DNA of 62,685 nt from Candidatus Heimdallarchaeota archaeon (GTDB lineage Archaea; Asgardarchaeota; Heimdallarchaeia; Heimdallarchaeales; Heimdallarchaeaceae): the NCBI GenBank assembly GCA_018238545.1, contig JABCTC010000022.1:1-62685 (forward strand), given 5' to 3'. Positions 45,068 to 53,414 of the stretch are shown here, in pieces. The translations under genes were made by a program, and so were the position numbers. Position 1 is the stretch's first letter. Every line of letters begins with the position of its first letter. The notes beneath the pieces were generated by a model. That model had not been told where the DNA came from, ran no database searches, and worked only from the letters and a program-made list of their open reading frames with translations.

Positions 45068-46771
45068 TTGGAAGTCAAGTTTAGAAAAAGTTTACTAGCT
45101 ACCGAAAAATGGTTGTCAAAAGATACTGTTCTTACAGCTGGTAAAGCAGTAACAATCGGTATATTCATCCTAATTGTATTGGGACCTATCCTTTACCTTC
45201 TTTTTCAGATAATAATCAGTTGGGGTGATATCAATGAAACTGTCTTCAACGACCCAATTTTAGGAAATGAAGCTTTTCTTTCTATGTTAAGATCTATTGG
45301 TTTGTCATTTGAAATAGCTGCTGTTGTAACTGTATTTGATATAGCTGTAGGGGTTCCTATGGCTTGGATTCTCGCTAGATATGAATTTAAAGGAAAGAAC
45401 ATTCTCGATACATTTGTAGACTTACCTATGGCTGTACCTACCAGTGCTTTAGGTTTCTCTATCTATCTCTTCTGGGGAACAAACAATGGTATTTCAAGAT
45501 TGTATAACTCTGAAGTAGGTTTCGCTTCGCAAGGTACACTACTTATAATATTTGCTCATGTTGCTTTTACTTTCCCTTATGTTACACGCTCGATTAAAGG
45601 TATCATTGCAGATTTAGATTTGAATTTGGAAAAAGCTGGAAAGACCTTGGGCGCATCTCCTTTTACTATAGCAAGGATGATATCTCTGCCTATGGTTAAG
45701 GAAGGACTTCTAGCGGGAACAGTTTTAGCCTTTACTAGATCTCTAGGCGAAACAGGAGCAACGTTGATAGTTAGCGGAGTGTATCAAACCGCTCCTGTAG
45801 TCATAGTTAGTTGGATGAAAGGATTAAAAATTCCAACAACAGCATTTCTTGCTTTCATACTAATAATAATTAGTTTATTGCTCCTTACTTTAGTAAGGAT
45901 TTTTGCCAGAAAAGTGGGTCTTCCATGGAACAAAGTGTTTCCAAGATTTGAAAGAAAATTAAGCTCTAAGAAAGTTACTAGAACAAGAAATACATTCTCT
46001 ATTGCTCTCTTCTTTCTTTTTGTTTTTACTCCTGCACTATTTGTTATAATCTTCTTATTCCAGTGGTGGGGTGGGTCCCCTTTCTCTGGGGAGTTTGAAG
46101 CGGGAATGATTTACCAAGTATTCCAGGCACCCGATAAGAAAATAAACGATATAGTGACGGCACTGGTAACGTCATTAGAGATAGCTCTAATCGTTACACT
46201 TGTAAACTTGCTAATAGCCACACCGATGGCCTTAATGATTTCCAAGATGAAAAATAAAAAACTCAAAGGTTTTCTAGATGGGTTGATAGACATTCCGTTA
46301 GTTATACCGAGTTCCGCACTTGGATTCAGTATATTCTTCTTATGGGGTTCTAATGGATTACATATACTATCACCAGGTTTTGCTATGATAGTAATTGCTC
46401 ATATATCTTTCACGTACTCCTATTGTGTGCGACCATTAATAGGTTCCTTTGATTCCATTTCAACTATGTATGATGAAGCTGCTGCAGCATTTGGGGCTTC
46501 AAAGATTACAGCTTTTAGAACGGTAACTTTACCATTCTTGAAGAGTGGACTAATTGCTGCTGCAATTATGACTTTTACTCGTTCAATGAGTGAAACAGGA
46601 GCAACAATTATCTGCATGGGGATAGAGAGAACAATACCTGTCTTACTTGTTGACTTCTTCGAAGCATCAACGTTTCCAGCTGCAGCATTCGCGTCAACGT
46701 TATTGATAATCATATCGTTTGTCATGCTCATATTGTTGAGAGTAGTAACAAGGAGGAAGAAAGATGCCTGA
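45068..46771 (+). CDS. Fused ABC transporter permease (two inner-membrane domains)
   Basis: The ~568-residue chain joins two permease domains, each of six or so helices. Their EAA loops are LNLEKAGKTLGASPFTIARM and YDEAAAAFGASKITAFRT, each followed by a GETGAT/SETGAT helix typical of the sulfate, molybdate and tungstate permease branch. The start may be TTG at 45068, or CTG at 45041, directly after the SBP stop, where a strong AAGGAGGAG stands eight bases upstream. Its last codons overlap the first ATPase gene (46764), showing coupling. Confidence 0.9.
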   Translation: MEVKFRKSLLATEKWLSKDTVLTAGKAVTIGIFILIVLGPILYLLFQIIISWGDINETVFNDPILGNEAFLSMLRSIGLSFEIAAVVTVFDIAVGVPMAWILARYEFKGKNILDTFVDLPMAVPTSALGFSIYLFWGTNNGISRLYNSEVGFASQGTLLIIFAHVAFTFPYVTRSIKGIIADLDLNLEKAGKTLGASPFTIARMISLPMVKEGLLAGTVLAFTRSLGETGATLIVSGVYQTAPVVIVSWMKGLKIPTTAFLAFILIIISLLLLTLVRIFARKVGLPWNKVFPRFERKLSSKKVTRTRNTFSIALFFLFVFTPALFVIIFLFQWWGGSPFSGEFEAGMIYQVFQAPDKKINDIVTALVTSLEIALIVTLVNLLIATPMALMISKMKNKKLKGFLDGLIDIPLVIPSSALGFSIFFLWGSNGLHILSPGFAMIVIAHISFTYSYCVRPLIGSFDSISTMYDEAAAAFGASKITAFRTVTLPFLKSGLIAAAIMTFTRSMSETGATIICMGIERTIPVLLVDFFEASTFPAAAFASTLLIIISFVMLILLRVVTRRKKDA

Positions 46772-47870
46772 GATACGACTTCAAAGTGTTACAAAGATAT
46801 TCGGTAGAAAAGTAGAAGCCGTCAAGGATCTTAGTTTCATCATAGAAGATGGAGAGTATGTAAGTTTAATTGGTCCGAGTGGATGTGGTAAAACTACAAC
46901 TTTACGTCTTTTAGCAGGTACCATCCTTCCTACTCAAGGCAATATATATTTTGATGATAAATCGGTTGAAAATTTAAGTATAAGGGATAGAAATATCGGG
47001 TTTGTTTTCCAACATTTTGCGATATTTCCGCATTTGACTGTATGGGAAAATGCTGCTTATGGTCCAAAAGTGAGAGGGAGAAAAAAGAGTGAAATTGATT
47101 CCTTAGTAGAACATGCTCTCAAAGCAGTTCAGATTGATGATAAAGCGGACCTTTATCCTCCTTCATTATCCGCACCTGATTGGCAAAAAACAGCATTAGC
47201 TAGAGTTGTAGCTTCAGAAGCAAAAATTCTTCTTCTAGATGAGCCATTAGGTGCATTAGATCAGAAAATAAGAGAAGAGTTTCAAATATTCCTTCGTGAT
47301 TTAGTCAAGAAGGAAGGGTTAACAGCTATTCATGTCACCCATGATCAAGCTGAAGCATTAACAATTAGTGATAAAGTAGCTGTAATGAATAAAGGAAAAT
47401 TGGTACAACTAGGTTCAGCATCTGACTTGATATTTACACCCAATAACATCTTTACATCTTTCTTTGTGGGTGAATCAGATTTTCTTGAATCTGTTGTAAT
47501 GAATGATAGAAAGGATTTTGCAGAAGTAAGAGTTGGTCAATCAACTATCAAAGTCAAAAACATGGGTATTGCACGAGGTAAAAGAGCAGTTGTGGCTGTT
47601 CGAAGAGAGTTTTTCAAAGTACACAAATATAAAGATAAAATTAAAAAAGAAAACTTCCTACCAGGAGTGGTAGTGAGAGATCAATTTCTAGGATTATTAA
47701 GAAGAGTTAGAGTTAAACTTGAGAATCAACAGATTGTAGAAGTAAAAATTCATGCCAAACATCCTATTCGTTTCAAGGTAAATGAAAAAGTAAGGTTGGT
47801 GATTGATCCTTCTACAACAAGATGTTTTGAATATCCTGAAAAAGGTGTTGCTTCAGCGCTGGAGATGTGA
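46764..47870 (+). CDS. ABC importer ATPase 1: intact Walker B Glu, degenerate signature
   Basis: The 368-residue ATPase has the CysA/PotA layout, with a C-terminal regulatory OB domain (~240-368). Walker A is GPSGCGKT (37-44), Q-loop Gln83, Walker B ILLLDEP with catalytic Glu160, and H-loop His193. The signature helix that should read LSGGQ instead reads LSAPD (135-139) in YPPSLSAPDWQKTALAR. In an ABC dimer the signature of one subunit acts on ATP bound by the other, so this change should impair the partner's ATP site. Overlap with the permease and tight spacing to ATPase 2 show one operon. Confidence 0.9.
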   Translation: MPEIRLQSVTKIFGRKVEAVKDLSFIIEDGEYVSLIGPSGCGKTTTLRLLAGTILPTQGNIYFDDKSVENLSIRDRNIGFVFQHFAIFPHLTVWENAAYGPKVRGRKKSEIDSLVEHALKAVQIDDKADLYPPSLSAPDWQKTALARVVASEAKILLLDEPLGALDQKIREEFQIFLRDLVKKEGLTAIHVTHDQAEALTISDKVAVMNKGKLVQLGSASDLIFTPNNIFTSFFVGESDFLESVVMNDRKDFAEVRVGQSTIKVKNMGIARGKRAVVAVRREFFKVHKYKDKIKKENFLPGVVVRDQFLGLLRRVRVKLENQQIVEVKIHAKHPIRFKVNEKVRLVIDPSTTRCFEYPEKGVASALEM

Positions 47871-47873
47871 TTC

Positions 47874-48971
47874 ATGGTTAAGCTAGAGTTAGATAATATT
47901 ACCAAATATTATGGAAAAAGAAGAGGAGTAGAAAACATCAACCTCTCTATTGAAGACGGTGAATATCTAGCTGTACTTGGTCCAACAGGTTCAGGAAAAA
48001 CCACTACTATGTACCTTGTTGCTGGACTTCTATCTCCTTCTGAAGGGAAAATTTTGTTTAATGGTGAAGACGTAACCAAGGTACCCTCTGAAGATAGAAA
48101 TGTTGGTTTTGTGTTCGAAGAGTATAATTTGTTTCCACGAATTAATGCTGAATCAAACGTTCTTTTTGGTCCCATTGTAAAGGGTCTTGATTTATCTGAT
48201 TCTAGACAAGTAGCTCGTGAAATGTTTTCCCTACTAAATATAGCTGGTAAAGAAATGAATTTTCCTGATGAAATTAGTGGTGGCCAGAAACAAAGGGTAG
48301 CTTTAGCTCGAGCTATTGTCTCTAATGCTAATTTACTTGTGATGGATGATCCTTTGCGTGCCTTAGATGCGAAAATCAGGGAAATACTTCAAGTTGAGCT
48401 AAGGAATTTAGTCAAGGATCTTAGTTTGACTTGTATCCATGCTACACATGATACACAAGAGGCAATGCGAGTAGCTGATAAAATAGCAGTGTTTAAGGAT
48501 GGAGCTATTGTCCAATTTGGAACTCCAGAAGAGGTTTACAATAATCCCGTTTCGATTTATGTAGCAAACTTCTTAGGTGAAACAACAGAATTAGAGGGAA
48601 CGATTTTACAAGAGAAAGGACAGAGTTTCCTTATTCTTGAAGATATCAAGATTGAGATTGTAACCGACTTGAAATCTGGAACAAAAGCTGTTGCTCTAAT
48701 TCCTGCAGAATTAGCAGATATTCATTCTTTATCAGAGAGAGAGAGACTAAATTATGATAATATTATAGAAGCTGAAATTATCAGTACAAAGTGTGTAGGA
48801 GAGTTTTTTGATGTTGATTTGATTGCATTTAATCAAGAAATCAAAGCAAAAGAATTGATAGGAAATGACGTTCCTTTGACTGAAGGAAACAAAGTTTTGT
48901 TTGCTACAGATAAAGGTGATTTTAGAGTTTTCCCCATTGAAGAGGACGAGAAAAATGAGAAAGAGATTTAA
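47874..48971 (+). CDS. ABC importer ATPase 2: intact signature, Asp in place of Walker B Glu, Glu in Q-loop
   Basis: The 365-residue ATPase also has a C-terminal OB domain. Walker A is GPTGSGKT (36-43), the signature ISGGQ (134-138) is intact, and H-loop His192 is present. The catalytic Glu of Walker B is replaced by Asp159 (LLVMDDP), and the Q-loop Gln is Glu82 (FVFEEYN). With ATPase 1 it should form a heterodimer: ATPase 1 Walker A/B plus this signature make a competent site, while its own Walker A/B plus the LSAPD of ATPase 1 make a degenerate site. It starts four bases after the ATPase 1 stop codon, at an ATG behind GTGATTC. Confidence 0.9.
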   Translation: MVKLELDNITKYYGKRRGVENINLSIEDGEYLAVLGPTGSGKTTTMYLVAGLLSPSEGKILFNGEDVTKVPSEDRNVGFVFEEYNLFPRINAESNVLFGPIVKGLDLSDSRQVAREMFSLLNIAGKEMNFPDEISGGQKQRVALARAIVSNANLLVMDDPLRALDAKIREILQVELRNLVKDLSLTCIHATHDTQEAMRVADKIAVFKDGAIVQFGTPEEVYNNPVSIYVANFLGETTELEGTILQEKGQSFLILEDIKIEIVTDLKSGTKAVALIPAELADIHSLSERERLNYDNIIEAEIISTKCVGEFFDVDLIAFNQEIKAKELIGNDVPLTEGNKVLFATDKGDFRVFPIEEDEKNEKEI

Positions 48972-49039
48972 CCAAACAAAGTATATTTATTATTTAGAGC
49001 AGAGAGAATTGTCAATTTATAGAAATGAGAGGTGTCAAT

Positions 49040-49711
49040 ATGAGCAATAAAGAGCTAAAACACTGGTTAAGTAAAAGGAGAGAATCTAAAGTTTTGAAGC
49101 GAATCAGAGAACATTTGATTCTTGTTAACAGTTGTATAACCAAAGCCAGAGATTTCTATGCCTTCTGGGTAGAGAAAGATGAAGAAGCAGCAAAAAACAT
49201 GTACGATTTAATTCATCAAGAAGAAAAAACAGCAGATATTGTAGAAGCTGATATTCTTGATATGCTTTCAGAGGGCAGAATGCCAGTTTACGTTAGAGCA
49301 GACTTAATAAACTTCATAAGACTTGCAGATAAGTCTGCAGGTAGAATAAAACAAGGGACAAATAACCTTTTACTCCTAATAAAAATAGAATTTCCTGAGA
49401 ATATAGTTAAGATTCTCAAATCCAATTTCGAACTGCTAGTAGAAGAAGTTCAAGGCTTCACAAAAGTATTCGATTCAATGTTCTCTATAGAACATGATGA
49501 ATTAGTGAAAGAGATTGAGAAAGTGAGTGAAATAGAAACCGCTATTGATAAAAACTACAGGCAATTGAAATATGAATTAGCATATTCTACAAAAGATGTA
49601 CCTGCCGGTGCATTAATCGTTTTGGATCATGCTATAAGAGATATCGAGCTTTCTTCTGATTTAATTGAAGATTGTGCAGAAATGGTAAGAAGTTTAGTGC
49701 TTCTCCAATAA
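49040..49711 (+). CDS. DUF47/PhoU-like accessory protein
   Basis: The ~223-residue, all-helical protein has the DUF47 pattern (KHWLSKRRESKVLKRIREHL, QEEKTADIVEADI, RADLINFIRLADKSAGRIK, IVLDHAIRDIELSSDLIEDCAEM), a PhoU-related family often beside phosphate permeases. The ATG at 49040 follows AGAGGTGTCAAT and is favoured over 49025. It lies 69 bp after the ATPase pair, suggesting the transporter handles phosphate or a similar oxyanion. That link is inference. Confidence 0.82.
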   Translation: MSNKELKHWLSKRRESKVLKRIREHLILVNSCITKARDFYAFWVEKDEEAAKNMYDLIHQEEKTADIVEADILDMLSEGRMPVYVRADLINFIRLADKSAGRIKQGTNNLLLLIKIEFPENIVKILKSNFELLVEEVQGFTKVFDSMFSIEHDELVKEIEKVSEIETAIDKNYRQLKYELAYSTKDVPAGALIVLDHAIRDIELSSDLIEDCAEMVRSLVLLQ

Positions 49712-49788
49712 TTTTTTTCTTCTCTACTAAACTATTAATTTATTAGTAACTTCGTTCATTATTCTTTCAAATAGATTATGTGATTAGA

Positions 49789-50349
49789 ATGGTTGATAAG
49801 AAAGTACTAATTGCTTATGGCACAAGATATGGTGCTACTGAAGGTGTAGCAATTAAAATCGCGGAGATTTTTAGGGATAATGATGTTCTTGCTGAAGTGG
49901 TTAATCTCAAAGAGAAATCTGACTTTGACAATTTTGATAATTATGATGGCTTAATCATTGGTTCAAGCATTAAAATTGGTCAATGGACAAGACATGTCAA
50001 AAATTTTGTTCGTAACATGAGGTTGGAAATTCAGAAACTTCCCGGTCCATTTGGTTTCTATGTCTGCTCAGCTTATGCTGCACTTGATGAACAATACGCA
50101 AAAGTCAAAGAAGAATACATTCCTGATAAACTGAAAGAATTTGACGTTTCTATAACATATTATGACGCTTTTGGAGGTATTATCGATTTTTCAGAGACCT
50201 CTAAAATGGGTTGGTTAGAGAAGAAAATAATGAAATTAGCTGGAAACCAAGCTACCGGTGTATCTGTTGAAGCTGAATATACAGACCTTAGAAACTGGGA
50301 TCAGATAGAAAAATTTGCTCTAGGGTTCCTAGATTTAATTAAATCTTAA
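49789..50349 (+). CDS. Flavodoxin-fold protein (HemG-like)
   Basis: The ~186-residue protein has a flavodoxin fold: the FMN loop AYGTRYGATEGVA near residues 8-20, then YDGLIIGSSIKIGQWTRHVKNF and PGPFGFYVCSAYA. It resembles HemG-type menaquinone-dependent protoporphyrinogen oxidases and general flavodoxins. The start is the ATG at 49789; the GTG at 49780 belongs to a GTGATT ribosome-binding element. The partner is unknown. Confidence 0.82.
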   Translation: MVDKKVLIAYGTRYGATEGVAIKIAEIFRDNDVLAEVVNLKEKSDFDNFDNYDGLIIGSSIKIGQWTRHVKNFVRNMRLEIQKLPGPFGFYVCSAYAALDEQYAKVKEEYIPDKLKEFDVSITYYDAFGGIIDFSETSKMGWLEKKIMKLAGNQATGVSVEAEYTDLRNWDQIEKFALGFLDLIKS

Positions 50350-50361
50350 CTTCTTTTGGAT

Positions 50362-50375
50362 AGTAAGTACTTACT
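50362..50375. promoter_or_regulatory. Palindromic operator, distal copy
   Basis: AGTAAGTACTTACT is a perfect 14-bp palindrome. A related palindrome follows at 50396-50413, centred 36 bp away. Both flank a TATA-like CTCTTTTAAG upstream of the ATG at 50423. The winged-helix protein encoded two genes on (51415) is the likely binder. Confidence 0.55.
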
Positions 50376-50395
50376 TACCCAAACTCTTTTAAGTT

Positions 50396-50413
50396 AGTAA
50401 GTAGTTACTTACT
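50396..50413. promoter_or_regulatory. Palindromic operator, proximal copy
   Basis: AGTAAGTA-GT-TACTTACT is a perfect 8-bp inverted repeat with a 2-bp centre. It sits at the expected transcription start, about 10 bp before the ATG, so binding there would block initiation. Confidence 0.55.
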
Positions 50414-50422
50414 TGAACGCAA

Positions 50423-51391
50423 ATGAATGACGAAAAAAATCAAAAAAATATCAGTCAAGAAGAAGTTTTCAAATCATTCCAGAATATCCAGTCTAAAGGG
50501 GCACCTAAAAACGTGGATAAGGATGATGAGAGATATAACCAAATGAAAGACTCATACGAGGTTTCATCTTGGTATGCCAAAGCTAAGCTAAGGAATGACG
50601 AACCCGAAATGGCCGCAGCTCTGGATAAGGTAGAGGCGAGTAATGTCATAGTTGTTCAGGGAGGATACGATAACTGTGAGTTTGTTCTTAGATTAGCTGA
50701 CATTCCTCATGTAGTTATCAATGAACATGCTGCAGAAACAGTAAATTACCGACCTGATCAAACTGTTTTCATCAACTGTCCTGGAGACATACGTGATAAA
50801 GCAATAAGAAAGCTAGTAACTTTCGTTCGTGAAGGAGGGTTATTGATTACTACTGATTGGGCTCTTCAGAATGTTCTGGAGAAAGGATTTCCAGATAAAG
50901 TTAAGTATAATCAAAAGCCTACTGGAGATGAAGTTGTAAGGATAACTGTTAAGGATCCAGATAACCCTATAGTAAAAGGTTTTCTAGAAGCAGATGGAGA
51001 ACCACTTTGGTGGCTAGAAGGTTCTTCTTATCCTATAGAGATACTCGATAAGAAAAATGTCAAAGTTCTTGTTTATTCTAATGAACTTAAGGCAAAATAT
51101 GGCGAGAGTCCTGTAATAGTAGAGTTTGAACATGGAGACGGTAAAGTTATACACATGATTAGTCATTTTTATCTCCAAAGAACTGAGACAAGAGATAAGA
51201 AGGATAAGATGGCTGCATCTACTACTGTCGAGGGTAAATACTATGAAATGGCTCCTGAAGCAATGAAAGAGAAGTTCAAGTCAGTTGATACCGCTTCCTT
51301 CAAGTCATCTCAATCCTCTGTTGATTTCATACAGAAAAATATCGCTGCTCAAAAGATGAAATCCTTGAAGAAGAAGGATAAAACTGAGTAA
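50423..51391 (+). CDS. GATase1-like domain protein of unknown function
   Basis: The 322-residue soluble protein begins with a charged ~65-residue segment. A Rossmann-like GATase1-type domain follows (SNVIVVQGGYDNCEFVLRLADIPHVVI, TVFINCPGDI, FVREGGLLITTDWALQNVLEKGF, and a late HGDGKVIHMISHFYLQRTE), as in glutamine-amidotransferase-like sensor domains found beside VWA proteins. No catalytic Cys-His pair is evident. The C-terminal tail is lysine rich. It is followed 23 bp later by a winged-helix gene, and palindromes surround its promoter. Function unknown. Confidence 0.65.
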   Translation: MNDEKNQKNISQEEVFKSFQNIQSKGAPKNVDKDDERYNQMKDSYEVSSWYAKAKLRNDEPEMAAALDKVEASNVIVVQGGYDNCEFVLRLADIPHVVINEHAAETVNYRPDQTVFINCPGDIRDKAIRKLVTFVREGGLLITTDWALQNVLEKGFPDKVKYNQKPTGDEVVRITVKDPDNPIVKGFLEADGEPLWWLEGSSYPIEILDKKNVKVLVYSNELKAKYGESPVIVEFEHGDGKVIHMISHFYLQRTETRDKKDKMAASTTVEGKYYEMAPEAMKEKFKSVDTASFKSSQSSVDFIQKNIAAQKMKSLKKKDKTE

Positions 51392-51414
51392 CGGCTTCAG
51401 TGAAGTGATTGTAT

Positions 51415-51813
51415 ATGAAAGATGAAAGAAGAAAACGTGTTCCCAAGAAAATCTCCTCTGTTAGCCATCCAACAAGAAAAGCTATTGTAGATGAATTAAA
51501 AGAGAAAAATCAAACTACTTTAGATTTGGAACAATCTCTAAACGAATCTCGATACAATCTCTACCACCATCTAGAAGTTCTAGAGAACCAGGGAATTATT
51601 GAACAACATCGAGACGGAAAGGTGAAAGTTTACAAGTTAAGGAAGGGAGCAACACCAATTGTTCTTGAAGTTGAAGCATTACCTGAAGATAAGCAAGAAA
51701 CATTTAAGCAACTTCTAAACAAAATTCTTATCCTTTGGAAAGAGAAAGAAATCAAAAATATTACTGATATAGATGAGGTTCTAATCGTTCCTATTAAGAA
51801 AGAGAAGAGGTAG
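51415..51813 (+). CDS. Winged-helix regulator (ArsR-like)
   Basis: The protein has about 132 residues and one winged helix (SSVSHPTRKAIVDELKEKN, SRYNLYHHLEVLENQGII, GKVKVYKLRKG). Its C-terminal extension ends WKEKEIKNITDIDEVLIVPI. It likely controls its own operon through the paired palindromes at 50362-50413. The ATG at 51415 has GTGATT just upstream. The final 26 codons are duplicated at 53415-53492. Confidence 0.8.
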   Translation: MKDERRKRVPKKISSVSHPTRKAIVDELKEKNQTTLDLEQSLNESRYNLYHHLEVLENQGIIEQHRDGKVKVYKLRKGATPIVLEVEALPEDKQETFKQLLNKILILWKEKEIKNITDIDEVLIVPIKKEKR

Positions 51814-51836
51814 TACCCCCTTACTTTTTTCTATTT

Positions 51837-52820
51837 TTAGATGCTAAACATACCTGGTTTTTTAGGAAAAGCTGTACAGTTTCCTATATCTTCATACCCT
51901 AACATGTAACGTGTTAATCTTTCAATGCCTATACCCAGACCAGCGGAAGGTTGTCCGTCTACACTTAACATATCTAGATACCATTTATAGTTCGATATAT
52001 TTTCTTCTGTGCTATGTAATAATTGTTTTATTTTTCTTACGTCTGTTTCTCTTTCACCTCCACTTGATGCCTCACCAAATCCTTCTGGATAAATCAGATC
52101 CATTGTTAGTAAAGTACCTGGTTGTTCCGGATTTTCTTTGTAGTAAAAACCTCTAGATCCAACAGGATAGTCAACAATCCAAAACGGTTCAACCATTTTT
52201 TTGGAGAGTTCTTCCTCAACTTCCCAAGGAATTTCTTCACCATATGAAATTGTATAATCCATGGATTGTGCTATATCGAAAAATTCAGAATATGTAAGAA
52301 CGGGGAAAGGAATTTGAGGAACTATGAAATCTCTCTCTAACTCTTCAAATAGCTGGTTGCAAGCTCTCTTCACTTTTTTAAACAATGTGACCAGGAAGAA
52401 TTCTGTTTTACTCATTACATCGTGAATTGATTTATCTCTCATTTCCAAATCTAACTGATAAAACTCACAGAGGTGCCTTGTACTCTTTTTATTTGATATG
52501 GGTTCTATTCTTACATTGGGGGAAAAAGCATAGATATTATCAAAAGTACGTATCAAGGCTTGTTTATATAAAATAATACTACTCATTACTTTGTATGATT
52601 TACCATAGTAATCAAATGATATTTGTTTAGCTCCCTTAATTCCAGGATCTGTTGCTGGTCCTACAACTGGAGCTAAAAATTCCTTAAAATCTAGAAAATT
52701 TAACGTTTTTCTACTCTCTAATAATATTCTGTGTTGCACTTGAAGTGCTATTTTCACTTCTTTGCTTAATATTTCCAAATATCTTGGTATAACTGGAGTG
52801 TCTATTTCTTGTGTTACCAT
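51837..52820 (-). CDS. AsnRS-derived asparagine synthetase (AS-AR type)
   Basis: The 327-residue protein is a class II aminoacyl-tRNA synthetase catalytic core related to asparaginyl/aspartyl-tRNA synthetases. The motif 2 region is RHLCEFYQLDLEMRD; GEASSGGERE and motif 3 GLGIGIERL are present. The N-terminal OB anticodon-binding domain is missing. In Pyrococcus abyssi a protein of this architecture makes asparagine from aspartate and ammonia (AS-AR). The divergent Lrp/AsnC gene next door supports that role. Confidence 0.8.
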   Translation of the reverse strand: MVTQEIDTPVIPRYLEILSKEVKIALQVQHRILLESRKTLNFLDFKEFLAPVVGPATDPGIKGAKQISFDYYGKSYKVMSSIILYKQALIRTFDNIYAFSPNVRIEPISNKKSTRHLCEFYQLDLEMRDKSIHDVMSKTEFFLVTLFKKVKRACNQLFEELERDFIVPQIPFPVLTYSEFFDIAQSMDYTISYGEEIPWEVEEELSKKMVEPFWIVDYPVGSRGFYYKENPEQPGTLLTMDLIYPEGFGEASSGGERETDVRKIKQLLHSTEENISNYKWYLDMLSVDGQPSAGLGIGIERLTRYMLGYEDIGNCTAFPKKPGMFSI

Positions 52821-52876
52821 TTTAAGCCTTCCTTGATATATAGAACAACTGTAAGCATTTTCTTAAAACAATTGTG

Positions 52877-52887
52877 CCAAAAATTTG
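52877..52887. promoter_or_regulatory. Lrp/AsnC-like inverted repeat
   Basis: CCAAAAATTTG with the next G (CCAAA-AA-TTTGG, 52877-52888) is an inverted repeat between the divergent asparagine synthetase and Lrp/AsnC genes. AT-centred repeats like this are typical Lrp-family binding sites. Confidence 0.4.
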
Positions 52888-52923
52888 GGACATATGTTTA
52901 TTAATGTGTCATGAAATTGCATT

Positions 52924-53403
52924 ATGGTGATACATGTGTTCCAACTAGATGAACGAGATTTTGAAATTCTTACAGAACTGAAAAACAATTCAAAACAAAG
53001 TCTTGGTAAAATAGCTAAGAAATTGGACATCCCTAAATCCTCTGTATATAGAAAAATCACAAAATTAGAAGAAAATGGTCTTATCAGGCACTATTCAATT
53101 CGTATAGATTATCAGAAGCTAGGAAAACCAATTTTAGCATATATTTTAATTTCAATTGAATCAAGCGTATCTGGGAAAACTCAGAAAGAGATAGCTATGG
53201 AAATTGCTCAGTTTCCTGCAATTCACGAAATTCATATCACTACTGGTGATTATGATATGATCGCTAAAGTTAGAGCTAAATCTGTTGAAGATTTAGGAGA
53301 GATTGTGATAAACAAAATAAGAAACGTCAAGGGTGTTGGAAAAACATATTCAATAGTGACATTACAGATTTTGCCAGAAGAGACAAACATTGTTCGAGTA
53401 TAA
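52924..53403 (+). CDS. Lrp/AsnC family transcriptional regulator
   Basis: The 159-residue protein has the classic layout: an N-terminal HTH (LDERDFEILTELKNNSKQ, IPKSSVYRKITKLEENGLI) and a C-terminal RAM ligand-binding domain (ILISIESSV, IHEIHITTGDYDMIAKVRA). It is divergent from the asparagine synthetase gene, with about 100 bp between them, and likely controls it in response to an amino acid such as asparagine. The start is the ATG at 52924 or the GTG at 52927. Confidence 0.9.
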   Translation: MVIHVFQLDERDFEILTELKNNSKQSLGKIAKKLDIPKSSVYRKITKLEENGLIRHYSIRIDYQKLGKPILAYILISIESSVSGKTQKEIAMEIAQFPAIHEIHITTGDYDMIAKVRAKSVEDLGEIVINKIRNVKGVGKTYSIVTLQILPEETNIVRV

Positions 53404-53414
53404 TTTCTTTTTAG

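Noticed and set aside
46420..46731. Minus-strand 103-codon frame in the permease gene
   Set aside because: Antisense shadow of the second permease domain; composition mirrors the membrane helices.
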